Shown: one piece after another, positions 9,262 to 18,244 of the stretch
Layout of the letters: each line of letters opens with the position of its first letter
Position numbering within the stretch: the first letter of the stretch is position 1
From: Prevotella melaninogenica
Lineage (GTDB): Bacteria; Bacteroidota; Bacteroidia; Bacteroidales; Bacteroidaceae
Assembly: GCF_018128065.1 (NCBI RefSeq)
Contig: NZ_CP072359.1
Coordinates: 806,001 to 870,000 of the forward strand
DNA: 64,000 nt
Direction of reading: 5' to 3'
Notes under the pieces: model-generated
What the model saw: only the letters and a program-made list of their open reading frames with translations
Database searches by the model: none
Told to the model about the DNA's origin: nothing
Translations under genes and position numbers: made by a program

Positions 9262-10509
9262 ATGAAAAAGTTTAGTTCGTTTCTTTTTGCTGTTACTCTA
9301 ACAGCTTTATTTACTGCTTGTAGCAGTAATAGTGATGATCCAACGCCTGCTCCTAAGCCAAATCCAGGTGATAAGGACTTCAATGGTGTTATTTTTGCTA
9401 CGGGTATCACTAATCCGGAAGGCAATAGTGGTAATGTGTATCTACAAGCATTACCAAGTTTCTTGCCAGGTACTTATGACAATAGCAACAGTATTCCTTG
9501 TGGTTTTGGTTCTACACCTATTGTAACGGAGTCAGGGAGTGTCTATACCTTCCCTGACTATATGGGCAACACGAAAGCGGAGATTACACGTTACAAAATT
9601 AATGGTGATGGCACGTGGGTAAAGCAGGGAGCACTGTCTATTCCTGCCAGTGCTGCTGCTTGCAACATTGTGGAGGCAAGTAAGGAGAAAGCGTATGTCA
9701 GCTTGCAAGGTCTTGGTATAGTGAGGATATTTAATCCTACGACGATGACAAAGATTGCTGATATTGATCTCAATGACTTGAAGCAGAAAGAGACGAGAGT
9801 CGCACCTGCTGCTATGATTATCCGTGATGGTAAACTTTTTGTCGGATTGAATCAGATGAATGGACAGTATATGCCTACGTGTAACAACATTGAACTGGCA
9901 ATGATTGATGTGAAGACTGACAAGGTTGAAAAGCATATCGTTAACACATCTATAGAAATGTGCTTCGCCACACGTCCGATAGATGCAGGTTCTATCTTTA
10001 TGGATGAAAATAAGGACATTTATATCAATTGTATCGGTTCGTTCGGCTTCATCCCAGGACTTAATGGTGGTATCGTACGCATAAAGAATGGTTCGACAGA
10101 CGTCGATCCCGACTACTACATCCGTCTTGACAAGACTGAGGTTGCAGATTTAACGACAAAACATGCCGACTTCCTGTCAACGATATTCTACGCCGGCAAC
10201 GGAAAGGCTTACGCCTATGCTACCTCATTCGGTCTTGATCCTAACGGACTGAAGAATCCTTATGTCAGCCTTACCAATATTCCAGTTGTTATCGATCTAA
10301 AGCAGAAGACGATGGCTGTCATAAAGGGAATGGAAATTTCCAACCCGCAAGGAATAGCCATTGGTAAGCATAAGAACTTAATTGTCTTTGGAAGTGCCAA
10401 TAAGAAGGCGAACGGATTTTACACCTATAACCCTGATACGAAAGAGGTGGCTGGTCCAGTCATACAGGTGAAAGGCAATCCAAGCTTCTTCCATAGCTTT
10501 GCGAAGTAA
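9262..10509 (+). CDS. DUF4374-like surface lipoprotein, beta-propeller type (XusB-like candidate)
   Basis: Lipoprotein signal peptide with lipobox FTACS (Cys20), then a Ser/Asp/Pro-rich linker as in surface-exported Bacteroidota lipoproteins. The ~370-residue body has repeated strand-rich segments (KAYVSLQGLGIVRIFNP, IIRDGKLFVGLNQMNG, NPQGIAIGKHKNLIVFGSAN) typical of a beta propeller and resembles the DUF4374 family. Members next to TonB receptors, such as XusB, capture siderophores on the cell surface. It starts 135 bases after the receptor gene with no visible terminator between. Family assignment is by pattern, without a database search. Confidence 0.72.
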   Translation: MKKFSSFLFAVTLTALFTACSSNSDDPTPAPKPNPGDKDFNGVIFATGITNPEGNSGNVYLQALPSFLPGTYDNSNSIPCGFGSTPIVTESGSVYTFPDYMGNTKAEITRYKINGDGTWVKQGALSIPASAAACNIVEASKEKAYVSLQGLGIVRIFNPTTMTKIADIDLNDLKQKETRVAPAAMIIRDGKLFVGLNQMNGQYMPTCNNIELAMIDVKTDKVEKHIVNTSIEMCFATRPIDAGSIFMDENKDIYINCIGSFGFIPGLNGGIVRIKNGSTDVDPDYYIRLDKTEVADLTTKHADFLSTIFYAGNGKAYAYATSFGLDPNGLKNPYVSLTNIPVVIDLKQKTMAVIKGMEISNPQGIAIGKHKNLIVFGSANKKANGFYTYNPDTKEVAGPVIQVKGNPSFFHSFAK

Positions 10510-10600
10510 GAATGAGAGGTGTCAACAGTTGTTATCATTAAGTGTAGACAGGAAGTTTTCTGTTGTCTATTTGGTTCAATGAAATTTACATAGAAAGAAA

Positions 10601-11422
10601 ATGGAAAAAGTTAAATCCTTATTGACGGAGATTCCTGAAACGATGCTTACTACGTTGTGGGCAAAAGCTGTAGAGGCCGATCGCCCTAATCCCTTGCTGC
10701 GTGATGAGAAAGCAAAGGAAATCATCGGACAGATTGACTATGATTTTTCTAAGTTTAAGAAAGCCAAGTTCTCACAGTTAGGCTGCTGCATTCGTGCTAA
10801 ACTGATAGATAATGAGGCACGACAGTTCCTTGCCCAGCATCCCGATGCAGTGGTAATACAGTTGGGAGCAGGGTTGGATGCACGTTACGAGCGGCTGGGA
10901 AGACCAGAAGTGACGCACTGGTTCGACCTTGATCTCAAAGAAGCTATTGACTTGCGCCGTCGCTTCCTTATGGAAACGGAACGCAACACTTATTTGGCTG
11001 AATCCATGTTTGATGAGGACTGGCTGGACAAAGTGAGAGCGTATAGTAAGTCGCCTGTACTAATTATCCTTGAAGGAGTGCTGATGTATTTCCCTGAGGA
11101 AAGAGTGCGAGAACTATTCCGCAATATCTGTGACAAACTCCCCTCAGCTACCATTTTGTTTGATATGCTCGCTTTTGTGTTTGTTGGACGAGAGAAGAAA
11201 CATGATATGCTGCAGAAGATGGACAAAGGTGTTGAGTTCAAGTGGTCACTACTCAATACAAAGGAGATGGAGAAATGGAACAGTCGATTGCACGTGAGGA
11301 AGGAGTATTTTATGAGTGAGTACGATGAAGGGCGAGCCCCGTTCATTTTCCATCTGCTCTTTCGCATTCCTTATTTCCATCGCCGCTTCAATCAGCGTAT
11401 TGTTAGGATTGAGATAGAATAG
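10601..11422 (+). CDS. Class I SAM-dependent methyltransferase, leucine-carboxyl/TcmP-like family
   Basis: A 273-residue cytosolic O-methyltransferase. SAM-binding motif I is VIQLGAGLDARYERL (about 86-100), followed by WFDLDLKEAIDLRRR and the family-typical LIILEGVLMYFPEERVRELF. These features match the LCM/PPM and TcmP-like group, which methylates carboxyl or hydroxyl groups of small molecules. Placed 91 bases behind the lipoprotein gene on the same strand, it may modify the imported ligand or its breakdown product; that link is inference from position. Confidence 0.8.
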   Translation: MEKVKSLLTEIPETMLTTLWAKAVEADRPNPLLRDEKAKEIIGQIDYDFSKFKKAKFSQLGCCIRAKLIDNEARQFLAQHPDAVVIQLGAGLDARYERLGRPEVTHWFDLDLKEAIDLRRRFLMETERNTYLAESMFDEDWLDKVRAYSKSPVLIILEGVLMYFPEERVRELFRNICDKLPSATILFDMLAFVFVGREKKHDMLQKMDKGVEFKWSLLNTKEMEKWNSRLHVRKEYFMSEYDEGRAPFIFHLLFRIPYFHRRFNQRIVRIEIE

Positions 11423-11513
11423 TTCCGTCTCCTGTTTCTGCCCGTTAGTTGCAGAAGACAGGTAGAACTGTTCGAAAGTATTTCGAGATAACCTACGAAC
11501 GTTTAAAAAAGTC

Positions 11514-11569
11514 CCTAAGCTTTCCTTGAAAAGCTCTTAAGCTTTCTTTGAAAAGCTCCTAAGCTTTTT
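11514..11569. repeat. 22-base tandem repeat, 2.5 units
   Basis: Units CCTAAGCTTTCCTTGAAAAG + CT (11514-11535) and CTTAAGCTTTCTTTGAAAAG + CT (11536-11557), then a partial CCTAAGCTTTTT. Lies between the methyltransferase and malate dehydrogenase genes, which converge here; nothing else is visible in 11423-11611. Confidence 0.7.
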
Positions 11570-11611
11570 GGGGGAGACCTTTGAGTTCCTTACACGTTTT
11601 ATCTGTCCAAT

Positions 11612-11650
11612 AAGAAAGGCAACTGACTATAAATGTCAGTTGCCTTTCTT
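11612..11650. terminator. Bidirectional terminator between converging genes
   Basis: A perfect 16-base stem, AAGAAAGGCAACTGAC (11612-11627) with its complement at 11635-11650 and a 7-base loop. A/T-rich ends on both sides let it serve the minus-strand mdh and the plus-strand methyltransferase operon. Confidence 0.9.
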
Positions 11651-11682
11651 TAATAATATCTGCTGTCAACTCGTCAACTTGC

Positions 11683-12675
11683 TTACAAATTCGCGTTGTC
11701 CTTCTTCCAATCAGCAACAGCTGGGATGATGTTGAGACCGATAATTTCGTCACGCATCTTGCAGAGGTGCTCGTAAGAAGCCTGGAGAGAAGCCATCTCC
11801 TCTGGAGTACCTGTTGGCTCAGCGTAGTGAACACCAGTAGCGTCAATTGTTGTAGGCATAGCCATCATAACGTTCTTGAAGCCGAGCTTCTCATCGTTAA
11901 CGTAGCAACCTGCTGGCAAAGTGAACTTCTCACCACCCATTGCAGCCTCAATCATCTTAACAGCATTGTAAGCTGGGCTCTGGAATGAGCTACGACCACG
12001 AAGCTTGATGATGTTAGAACCGCCCTGTACAGTGTGATGCTTAATCTCTTCCCAACGCTCTGCAGAAAGACCCATCTCTGCCAATGGCTTGCCATCAATC
12101 TTAACCTTAGAAGCGAATACAGCCATCTGCTCACCGTGACCACCATATGTGTGTGCACCAGTAACCTTATCCTGCTGTACGCCAAACTCGTGAGCCAATG
12201 CCTGCTGCAAACGAGTAGAGTCAAGTGCAGCGAGTGATGTGAGCTGATTTGGTTTCAAACCAGAGTGAATAAGAGCTGTCAATGCTGTAACGTCAGCTGG
12301 GTTGAAGATAACAACAACGTGCTTAACGTCTGGGCAGTACTTCTTGATGTTCTCACCGAAGTCAGCTGCAATCTTGCAGTTACCCTTCAACAAGTCCTCA
12401 CGTGTCATACCCTCCTTACGTGGCGCACCACCAGAAGAGATGATGTACTTAGCACCAGTGAATGCCTCTGCTGGGTCAACGGTGTAAGAGAGGTTAGCAC
12501 CAGGGAAAGCGCACTGCTCCATCTCGTCGAATACACCATGAACGCCTGGCTCATAGATGTCGTAAAGACAGATGTTAGGAGTAAGACCGAGTGTGAGAAC
12601 GGTCTGAACCATGTTTGAACCAATCATACCGCCTGCACCGACGATAACGAGTTTCTCGTTTGTTAAATAATTCAT
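11683..12675 (-). CDS. mdh: Malate dehydrogenase
   Basis: NAD-dependent interconversion of malate and oxaloacetate, used in Bacteroidota mainly in the reductive branch to succinate. The 330-residue protein has the Rossmann nucleotide loop GAGGMIG near residue 13, the substrate-arginine region GGAPRKEGMTRED, the NPADVTA segment, LDSTR and the catalytic histidine region GAHTYGGHGEQM. The sequence belongs to the Bacteroidales lactate/malate dehydrogenase type. Single-gene unit with its own promoter and terminator. Confidence 0.95.
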   Translation of the reverse strand: MNYLTNEKLVIVGAGGMIGSNMVQTVLTLGLTPNICLYDIYEPGVHGVFDEMEQCAFPGANLSYTVDPAEAFTGAKYIISSGGAPRKEGMTREDLLKGNCKIAADFGENIKKYCPDVKHVVVIFNPADVTALTALIHSGLKPNQLTSLAALDSTRLQQALAHEFGVQQDKVTGAHTYGGHGEQMAVFASKVKIDGKPLAEMGLSAERWEEIKHHTVQGGSNIIKLRGRSSFQSPAYNAVKMIEAAMGGEKFTLPAGCYVNDEKLGFKNVMMAMPTTIDATGVHYAEPTGTPEEMASLQASYEHLCKMRDEIIGLNIIPAVADWKKDNANL

Positions 12676-12722
12676 AATAGATATTTCATTAAAAGTTAAA
12701 TTCCCTTTTCTTATAGATATGG

Positions 12723-12754
12723 CAAAGATACGAAAAAAATGACTATGTAAGAAA
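12723..12754 (-). promoter_or_regulatory. Promoter of mdh
   Basis: On the minus strand TATCTTTG (12730-12723) lies 20 bases from TTTC (12754-12751), a near-consensus -33/-7 pair, ~48 bases before the start codon. The gap 12755-12974 shows no further gene. Confidence 0.65.
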
Positions 12755-12974
12755 GATATTTTTGATTAAATGTGTTATTAATTATAAAAAGTAGAGGCTT
12801 TGCAAAGTCGGTCTATCAAATCAATTAATTCTTGTCAACTTGACTTGGAAGTTCTAATTTAATTGTTTAACTTAGCAGCGAAATCATGGGAACTTTTACA
12901 AAGGAGTAGAAGCTCTTTAGATGTCGATTGTGATGTGAATGATCTTACTATTATTGAACCTTAAAAACAACGAT

Positions 12975-14762
12975 ATGATACATACTATTAATGAACGCGT
13001 TGAGAGACTTCGCTCATGGATGAAAGAGAATGGAATCTCAGCTTTTGTTTTTCCAAGTAGTGACCCACATAATAGTGAGTATGTAGCTGATCATTGGAAG
13101 AGTCGTGAATGGATTTCGGGCTTTAGCGGTTCGGCAGGGACGGCTGTTGTTACGTTAGAGCATGCTGCGTTATGGACCGATTCGCGTTATTTCATAGCAG
13201 CTGAAAAGGAACTGAAAGGTACTGATTTCCAGTTGATGAAACTTCGTGTAGAGGGTACTCCTTCTATTTCAGAATGGCTTGTACGTGAACTATCGAACTA
13301 TCAGAAAGCAGTGGTAGGTGTGGATGGAAATGTAAATTCTTTTGCAGAAGTGTCTTTGATGGAACGTGAGTTGGCATCAAAAGGAAATATTACTGTGCGA
13401 ACAGATGCTGACCCCATGGCTGAACTCTGGACGGATAGACCTGTGATACCTGATAATAAGGTTTCTCTTCATCCGTTGGAATATTCTGGTGAGTCAACTT
13501 CGAGTAAGATAAGTAGGATACGCAAACAGCTTGCTGATAGTGGTGCTGATGGCTTGTTGGTAACGGCACTTGATGAAATTGCATGGGTATTGAACCTGCG
13601 TGGTAGTGATGTACATTGTAATCCTGTTTTTGTATCTTATCTGTTGATTTCTCCCGAAAAAGTTGTCTTATATATAAATAATGTAAAGCTGTTAGCTGAG
13701 GTTAAAGACTATCTTACTTCAGAACAGATAGCGGTTGATGCTTACGAAGCTGTTGTTGATGGACTTCGTTCTTATGAAGGTAAATCCCTGTTGGTTGATA
13801 TGTCTTCTACAAACTATTCGTTGGCGACAGCGGTGACAACAGAGAAATTGTGTGAAGGCGTTTCACCGATTGCCAGTATGAAGGCTATAAAGAACGAGTC
13901 AGAGCAAGAAGGCTTCCGTGCAGCAATGTTGCGCGATGGTGTTGCGGTGGTAAAGTTTCTTGCATGGTTGAAGCCTGCTGTGGAAGCAGGAGGACAAACT
14001 GAAATCTCACTCGATGAGCGTTTGACAGCGTTACGTGCTGAACAACCAAAGTTTAAAGGTATTTCTTTTGACACGATAGTAGGCTATGAGGCACATGGTG
14101 CGATTGTTCATTATGAAGCTACACCAGAAACAGATATCCCTATTGAACCGCATGGATTAGTACTCATAGATAGTGGAGCACAGTACTTAGATGGTACGAC
14201 GGATATCACGCGAACCATTGCCTTGGGCGAAATAACTGAGGAACAGCAACGAGTTTATACGCTGGTGTTAAAAGGACATATTCAACTCGATATGTGCCGT
14301 TTCCCTGCAGGTGCGTGTGGTTCACAGCTTGATGCAATAGCACGTGTGCCGATGTGGCGTAAAGGTTATAACTATATGCACGGAACAGGGCATGGGGTAG
14401 GGAGTTACTTAAATGTACACGAAGGTCCTCACCAAATACGTATGGAATGGAGACCTGCTCCGTTGCAGGCAGGGATGACCGTTACTAACGAGCCTGGTAT
14501 TTATTTGGAAGGAAAGTTTGGAGTGCGTATTGAAAACACCTTGCTCATAGTTCCTGCCGAGACAACGCCCTTTGGTGACTTCCTTAAGTTTGAAACACTT
14601 ACCCTTGCGCCAATTGATACAACTCCGATAGTGTTTGACATGCTGAGTGAAGAGGAACGTGAGTGGCTTAATAACTATCATCATCGTGTTTATGAAAGAT
14701 TGAAGCCTTATTTAACCGCGGTTGAACAGGAATGGCTTAGAAAGGCAACTCTGCCAATTTAG
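12975..14762 (+). CDS. pepP: Xaa-Pro aminopeptidase, M24B family (aminopeptidase P)
   Basis: Metallopeptidase that removes an N-terminal residue in front of proline. At about 595 residues it is the long three-domain form: two creatinase-like N-terminal domains (YVADHWKSREWISGFSGSAG; DGLLVTALDEIAWVLNLRG) and a C-terminal pita-bread domain with metal ligands in IDSGAQYLDGTTDITRT (two Asp), MHGTGHGVG (His), TNEPGIYLEG (Glu) and GVRIENTLLI (Glu). No signal peptide, so cytosolic. ATG 12975 gives MIHTINERVERLR, the usual N-terminus; the upstream ATG at 12939 would add an atypical leader. Confidence 0.93.
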   Translation: MIHTINERVERLRSWMKENGISAFVFPSSDPHNSEYVADHWKSREWISGFSGSAGTAVVTLEHAALWTDSRYFIAAEKELKGTDFQLMKLRVEGTPSISEWLVRELSNYQKAVVGVDGNVNSFAEVSLMERELASKGNITVRTDADPMAELWTDRPVIPDNKVSLHPLEYSGESTSSKISRIRKQLADSGADGLLVTALDEIAWVLNLRGSDVHCNPVFVSYLLISPEKVVLYINNVKLLAEVKDYLTSEQIAVDAYEAVVDGLRSYEGKSLLVDMSSTNYSLATAVTTEKLCEGVSPIASMKAIKNESEQEGFRAAMLRDGVAVVKFLAWLKPAVEAGGQTEISLDERLTALRAEQPKFKGISFDTIVGYEAHGAIVHYEATPETDIPIEPHGLVLIDSGAQYLDGTTDITRTIALGEITEEQQRVYTLVLKGHIQLDMCRFPAGACGSQLDAIARVPMWRKGYNYMHGTGHGVGSYLNVHEGPHQIRMEWRPAPLQAGMTVTNEPGIYLEGKFGVRIENTLLIVPAETTPFGDFLKFETLTLAPIDTTPIVFDMLSEEEREWLNNYHHRVYERLKPYLTAVEQEWLRKATLPI

Positions 14763-14787
14763 TCCTCGAGTAATTCTGTTAAGCGTT

Positions 14788-14995
14788 TGTTACAAAGGTG
14801 ATGAGCGCATAGACGATGTTACGCCTAAATATGCCTTGTCGGGGCGCAGAACGTTTATTTGCAACACTCTCGCTTTGGGTATTCCTCCGCAGGTGGTGAT
14901 GAACTGGACAGGGACAGCGACTACAAGGCAATGAAGCCTTATATTGACATGCCGATGACATCAAGGCAAATGCTATGAGTAAGTTCAATAAATGA
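14788..14995 (+). pseudogene. Remnant of a tyrosine recombinase (integrase), C-terminal part
   Basis: Reads CYKGDERIDDVTPKYALSGR then RTFICNTLALGIPPQVVMNW, matching the C-terminal catalytic part of Bacteroidales element integrases. One missing base after WTG shifts the frame; the next frame gives HSDYKAMKPYID, and a second missing base leads to ADDIKANAMSKFNK and stop. The stretch before the RR of the HxxR motif is also shortened. With no N-terminal half and several lesions it is dead. It marks an old integration event just ahead of the broken nuclease gene. Confidence 0.75.
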
Positions 14996-15009
14996 TAATA
15001 GATTTCACA

Positions 15010-16287
15010 ATGAGTGACGATATAAAGAGCACAGATAAACAGGATTTATTGCCCATAGTACGTGCCATTGGCTCTGATTTAGAGCAGACCCAAGTGCGCG
15101 TGATTGCTTCAGCTAATGCTGATATGCTCTTCCATTATTGGAAAGTAGGGCATTTCATTCTCTACCTCCAAAAGAAAGAAGGTTGGGGAAGCAAAGTCAT
15201 TGACAACCTTTCCAAGGCTATACGTTCTAAATATCCAGAAAAGAAAGGCTATTCTCGCAGAAACATCTTCTATATGTGCCAATTCGCCAGTGCTTATTCG
15301 TTGGAGGTGCTGAAAGAAATTAATAAAGTAGATGGCTTGCTCACAACTCCTACGGTAGAGAATGTTTTGAGCTTGACAAATGAACTCAATCAAATTGTGC
15401 AACAACCTGTTGCACTAATTCAAGCCTCAGATAATCAGTCGGATATAATTACGCAAGAACCTGTTGCACAATTGGGGCAAGTCTCTGAAACACTATCAGC
15501 TATCTACCACAGCGACATCAGTCAGATAGAGGAAATCTTCAAACACTCAGCCATTGTTCGCACCAATTGGGCAAGTCATGTAATTTTGCTTAACAGCAAG
15601 TTGCCTTTGGGTGAACGCTTTTGGTATATTACTCAAGCGGTTGCCAATGGGTGGAGCAGCAATGTTCTGCAAATGCAGATTGAAACAAATCTTTTTGCTC
15701 GGCAGATTACCGCAAAGAAAGTGAGTAACTTCTCGGCACGATTACCCAAACCGCAAAGCGATCTTGTCAACTATCTGATGAAAGACCCTTACATCTTTGA
15801 TATGATGGGACAAACAGATAAAATGGCAGAACGAGACATTGAAAAGTAATTGGTTTCTCACATCACCAAATATCTTTTGGAAATGGGGAATGGCTTTGCG
15901 TTTGTGGCACAGCAGAAGCATTTTGAAGTGGGTGATTCTGATTTTTATGCCGACCTTATTCTCTATAATATCTAACTACACGCATACGTAGTTATCGAAC
16001 TTAAAGCGACACCTTTCAAACCCGAATATATGGGGCAACTGAACTTCTACATCAATGTAGTGGACGATACCCTTCGTGGCGAACATGACAACAAGACTAT
16101 CGGCTTGCTTCTCTGCAATGGCGGTGACAAAGTAGTCGCGCAATATGCTCTCTCTGGCTACGACCAGCCAATCGGTGTCAGTGATTATCAGCTAACAAAG
16201 GCTATCCCAGATAATCTGAAGTCTGCCTTACCTACAATTGAAGAAGTCGAGGAAGAACTAACTAAGATTATAGAGCAAGATAAATGA
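15010..16287 (+). pseudogene. YhcG/DUF1016-family PDDEXK nuclease gene with two in-frame stop codons
   Basis: The N-terminal wHTH-like DUF1016 domain is intact (MLFHYWKVGHFILYLQKKEG, KGYSRRNIFYMCQFA, VRTNWASHVILL). TAA at 15847-15849 replaces the expected Glu/Gln codon, and the same frame goes on with the PDDEXK nuclease domain (FEVGDSDFYADLILYN, stop TAA at 15973-15975 in place of an expected Lys, then YVVIELKATPFKPEYMGQLNFY and a normal C-terminus ending at 16287). Without the stops the protein would have about 424 residues. Such proteins occur in mobile elements and defence regions. Whether the N-terminal half is still used is unknown. Confidence 0.8.
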
Positions 16288-16486
16288 CGGCTCTATAACG
16301 TTCTGTGTGGGTTGTCTGACGCGATTAGAATAATATCTACTGTATTCATAGAAAGAAGTTATTTGTTCATTTTAGTTTTAGCGTTTTACCCTTTTACCCT
16401 TTAGCCAACGGAATAGGATGTTTTAAGGTCTTAATTCATACTATGTTTGTGAATGTTTACCATCATTTGCTGTTGTGCTGGTAATC

Positions 16487-16532
16487 TGCACGTATGGTGC
16501 GGAGGGTTAACACCACATGTGCGGAGGGCTAA
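16487..16532. repeat. Palindromic intergenic repeat B, copy 2
   Basis: TGCACGTATGGTGCGGAGGG + TTAA followed by a second TGTGCGGAGGGCTAA; the GCGGAGGGYTAA word occurs twice. In reverse orientation it shares GCACATGTGGTG and TTAACACCA with 6724-6772. The flanking 16288-16790 shows no gene. Confidence 0.6.
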
Positions 16533-16792
16533 ATTCACTATGATATAAAGATGACAGGGGATGAGTTGTGAGCAAAACGTTGTAATACTGAGAATAAAAA
16601 GGAGGTGTGTAGAAGCTTTTTTAGTTCAAACTCCTTTATATTTGTAGATTAATCTATCTTCATCTGTTCAGTCATAAAGCCTTTAAACATAGGAACGCTG
16701 ACAAGGAAAAAACTATTTACTCACACGATTCGTTATAGAGCCTTTTTTAAGTTTTATTTTTTATACGGACATAACAGCTGAATGAACTGGAC

Positions 16793-16905
16793 GTTTTGAG
16801 CCGAAGAGAGTCCGAAAGGTGACAAAACAGAAGCCATGATTTAATGATTTGAATTCGGGGTAATTAATAGAACTCACCTTAACGGAAGCCCCCAAAGTCA
16901 TGCGC
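16793..16905 (+). other. Possible structured RNA upstream of rpsU
   Basis: GTTTTG (16793-16798) can pair with CAAAAC (16823-16828) around a loop rich in CCGAA, and CATGA (16835) can pair with TCATG (16898) around a G-rich and a C-rich stretch (GGGG, CCCCC). It lies before the rpsU promoter, so it would be a separate transcript rather than an rpsU leader. No known RNA family is recognised. Confidence 0.25.
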
Positions 16906-16974
16906 TAAATACATATATATCATTTTTCTAATACCCCCTTTAATTGACAATAAAGTAGGAAAAAACCGCAAATG

Positions 16975-17006
16975 TTTGGAAGTTAGGAGAATAAAGTGTA
17001 ACTTTG
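16975..17006 (+). promoter_or_regulatory. Promoter of rpsU
   Basis: TTTG at 16975-16978 and TAACTTTG at 16999-17006 with a 20-base spacer: a perfect Bacteroidota promoter, 67 bases before the start codon. Confidence 0.85.
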
Positions 17007-17073
17007 CAGACGCAAAAGTGGTGTCATGCCCTTTCGCATACGTTTAATTAATAAATAATTTAAAACAAAAAGC

Positions 17074-17265
17074 ATGATTATTGTACCAGTAAAGGACGGT
17101 GAGAACATCGAGCGCGCGCTCAAGAAGTTCAAGAGAAAGTTTGAGAAGACAGGTGTTGTTAAGGAGCTTCGTGCTCGTCAGCAGTTTGACAAGCCATCTG
17201 TTAAGAAGCGCCTGAAGATGGAACGTGCCGTTTACGTACAGCATCTTCGCGACGCAGAAGAGTAA
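17074..17265 (+). CDS. rpsU: 30S ribosomal protein S21
   Basis: 63 residues, basic, starting MIIVPVKDGENIERALKKFK, the typical S21 N-terminus, with the KRLKMERA motif near the end. It is a late 30S-assembly protein; in Bacteroidota S21 is also part of the system that sequesters the anti-Shine-Dalgarno sequence of 16S rRNA. Confidence 0.95.
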   Translation: MIIVPVKDGENIERALKKFKRKFEKTGVVKELRARQQFDKPSVKKRLKMERAVYVQHLRDAEE

Positions 17266-17281
17266 AAATCTTCTTTAAAAA

Positions 17282-17313
17282 TTTGGCGGTTCGGATTAAT
17301 TTCCGTAATTTCG
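17282..17313 (+). promoter_or_regulatory. Probable promoter of the recombinase/hpf pair
   Basis: TTTG at 17282-17285, 20-base spacer, TAATTTCG at 17306-17313 (one mismatch to TAnnTTTG). Predicts a start of transcription near 17320, shortly before the ATG at 17344. Confidence 0.5.
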
Positions 17314-17343
17314 TTGCCATATAAATGATTTGACAATGTGCCG

Positions 17344-18222
17344 ATGGTAGAGAAGTTCTTAGATTACATTAAGTTTGAAAGGAATTATTCCCCGATGACG
17401 GTAATCAACTATCGCAGGGACTTGATAGAGTTTGAGCGATTTTATAAGGAACTTGATTGTCAACTCTCTTGGGAGTCTGTGGACTCTGACGTTGTTAGAA
17501 GTTGGATGGAGTATATGATGGACAGAGGCAACTCTGCATCGTCAGTCAATAGAAGGCTCAGTGCGCTGAGGTCTTTTTATCGATTTGCACTTCGTCGTAG
17601 TCTTGTTGATAAAGACCCTGTTCATGGTCTGCAAGGTCCAAAAAAGCAAAAGCCACTCCCCCAGTTTCTCAAAGAAACGGAGATGGAAAGGCTGTTGGAT
17701 TCGAAGATGTGGACAGATAGTTATAAGGATGTACTTGAACGTACAATCATTATAACATTCTACGAGACGGGCATTCGTCTGTCAGAATTGACAGGTCTTG
17801 ATGATAAAGATATCGACAATGTCACTTGTGAAATCAAAGTAACAGGCAAGAGAAATAAGCAACGAATTATTCCCTTTGGTAAGGAACTCGCTGAAGTGTT
17901 TGCACAGTATCAAGAGGTACGTAACACGACAGCAAAAGGTGATTCCACAGCCTTCTTTCAAACAGAGAAGGGCAAAAGGATGACGAATGCACAGGTAAGA
18001 AGTTTGGTTAAGAAGAACCTAACGAAAGTGTCAACGCTGAAAAAACGTTCGCCACACGTTCTTCGCCATACATTTGCCACGGCAATGCTCAATCATGAAG
18101 CAGGACTGGAAAGTGTAAAAAAACTGCTTGGTCATGAGAGTCTGTCAACGACAGAGATATATACTCATACGACCTTTGAACAGTTGAAGAAAGTCTATAA
18201 AAATGCCCACCCGAGGGCTTAA
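17344..18222 (+). CDS. xerC: Tyrosine recombinase of the XerC/XerD type
   Basis: A 292-residue site-specific recombinase. N-terminal SAM-like core-binding domain (FERNYSPMTVINYRRDL; SSVNRRLSALRSFYRFA), then the catalytic domain with all active-site residues: Arg in TGIRLSELTG, Lys in VTGKRNKQR, HxxR in HVLRHTFAT, His in LLGHESL and Tyr in YTHTTF. Its fixed place between rpsU and hpf in Bacteroidales and its length argue for a housekeeping Xer protein for chromosome-dimer resolution rather than an element integrase. XerC versus XerD cannot be decided. GTG 17338 is an alternative start. Confidence 0.88.
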   Translation: MVEKFLDYIKFERNYSPMTVINYRRDLIEFERFYKELDCQLSWESVDSDVVRSWMEYMMDRGNSASSVNRRLSALRSFYRFALRRSLVDKDPVHGLQGPKKQKPLPQFLKETEMERLLDSKMWTDSYKDVLERTIIITFYETGIRLSELTGLDDKDIDNVTCEIKVTGKRNKQRIIPFGKELAEVFAQYQEVRNTTAKGDSTAFFQTEKGKRMTNAQVRSLVKKNLTKVSTLKKRSPHVLRHTFATAMLNHEAGLESVKKLLGHESLSTTEIYTHTTFEQLKKVYKNAHPRA

Positions 18223-18244
18223 CCTTTAAAAAATGGAGGTACCT

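Noticed and set aside
14722..14934. 70-codon ORF overlapping the end of pepP
   Set aside because: The first part is an out-of-frame reading of pepP; only the part from about 14788 has meaning, as the integrase remnant.
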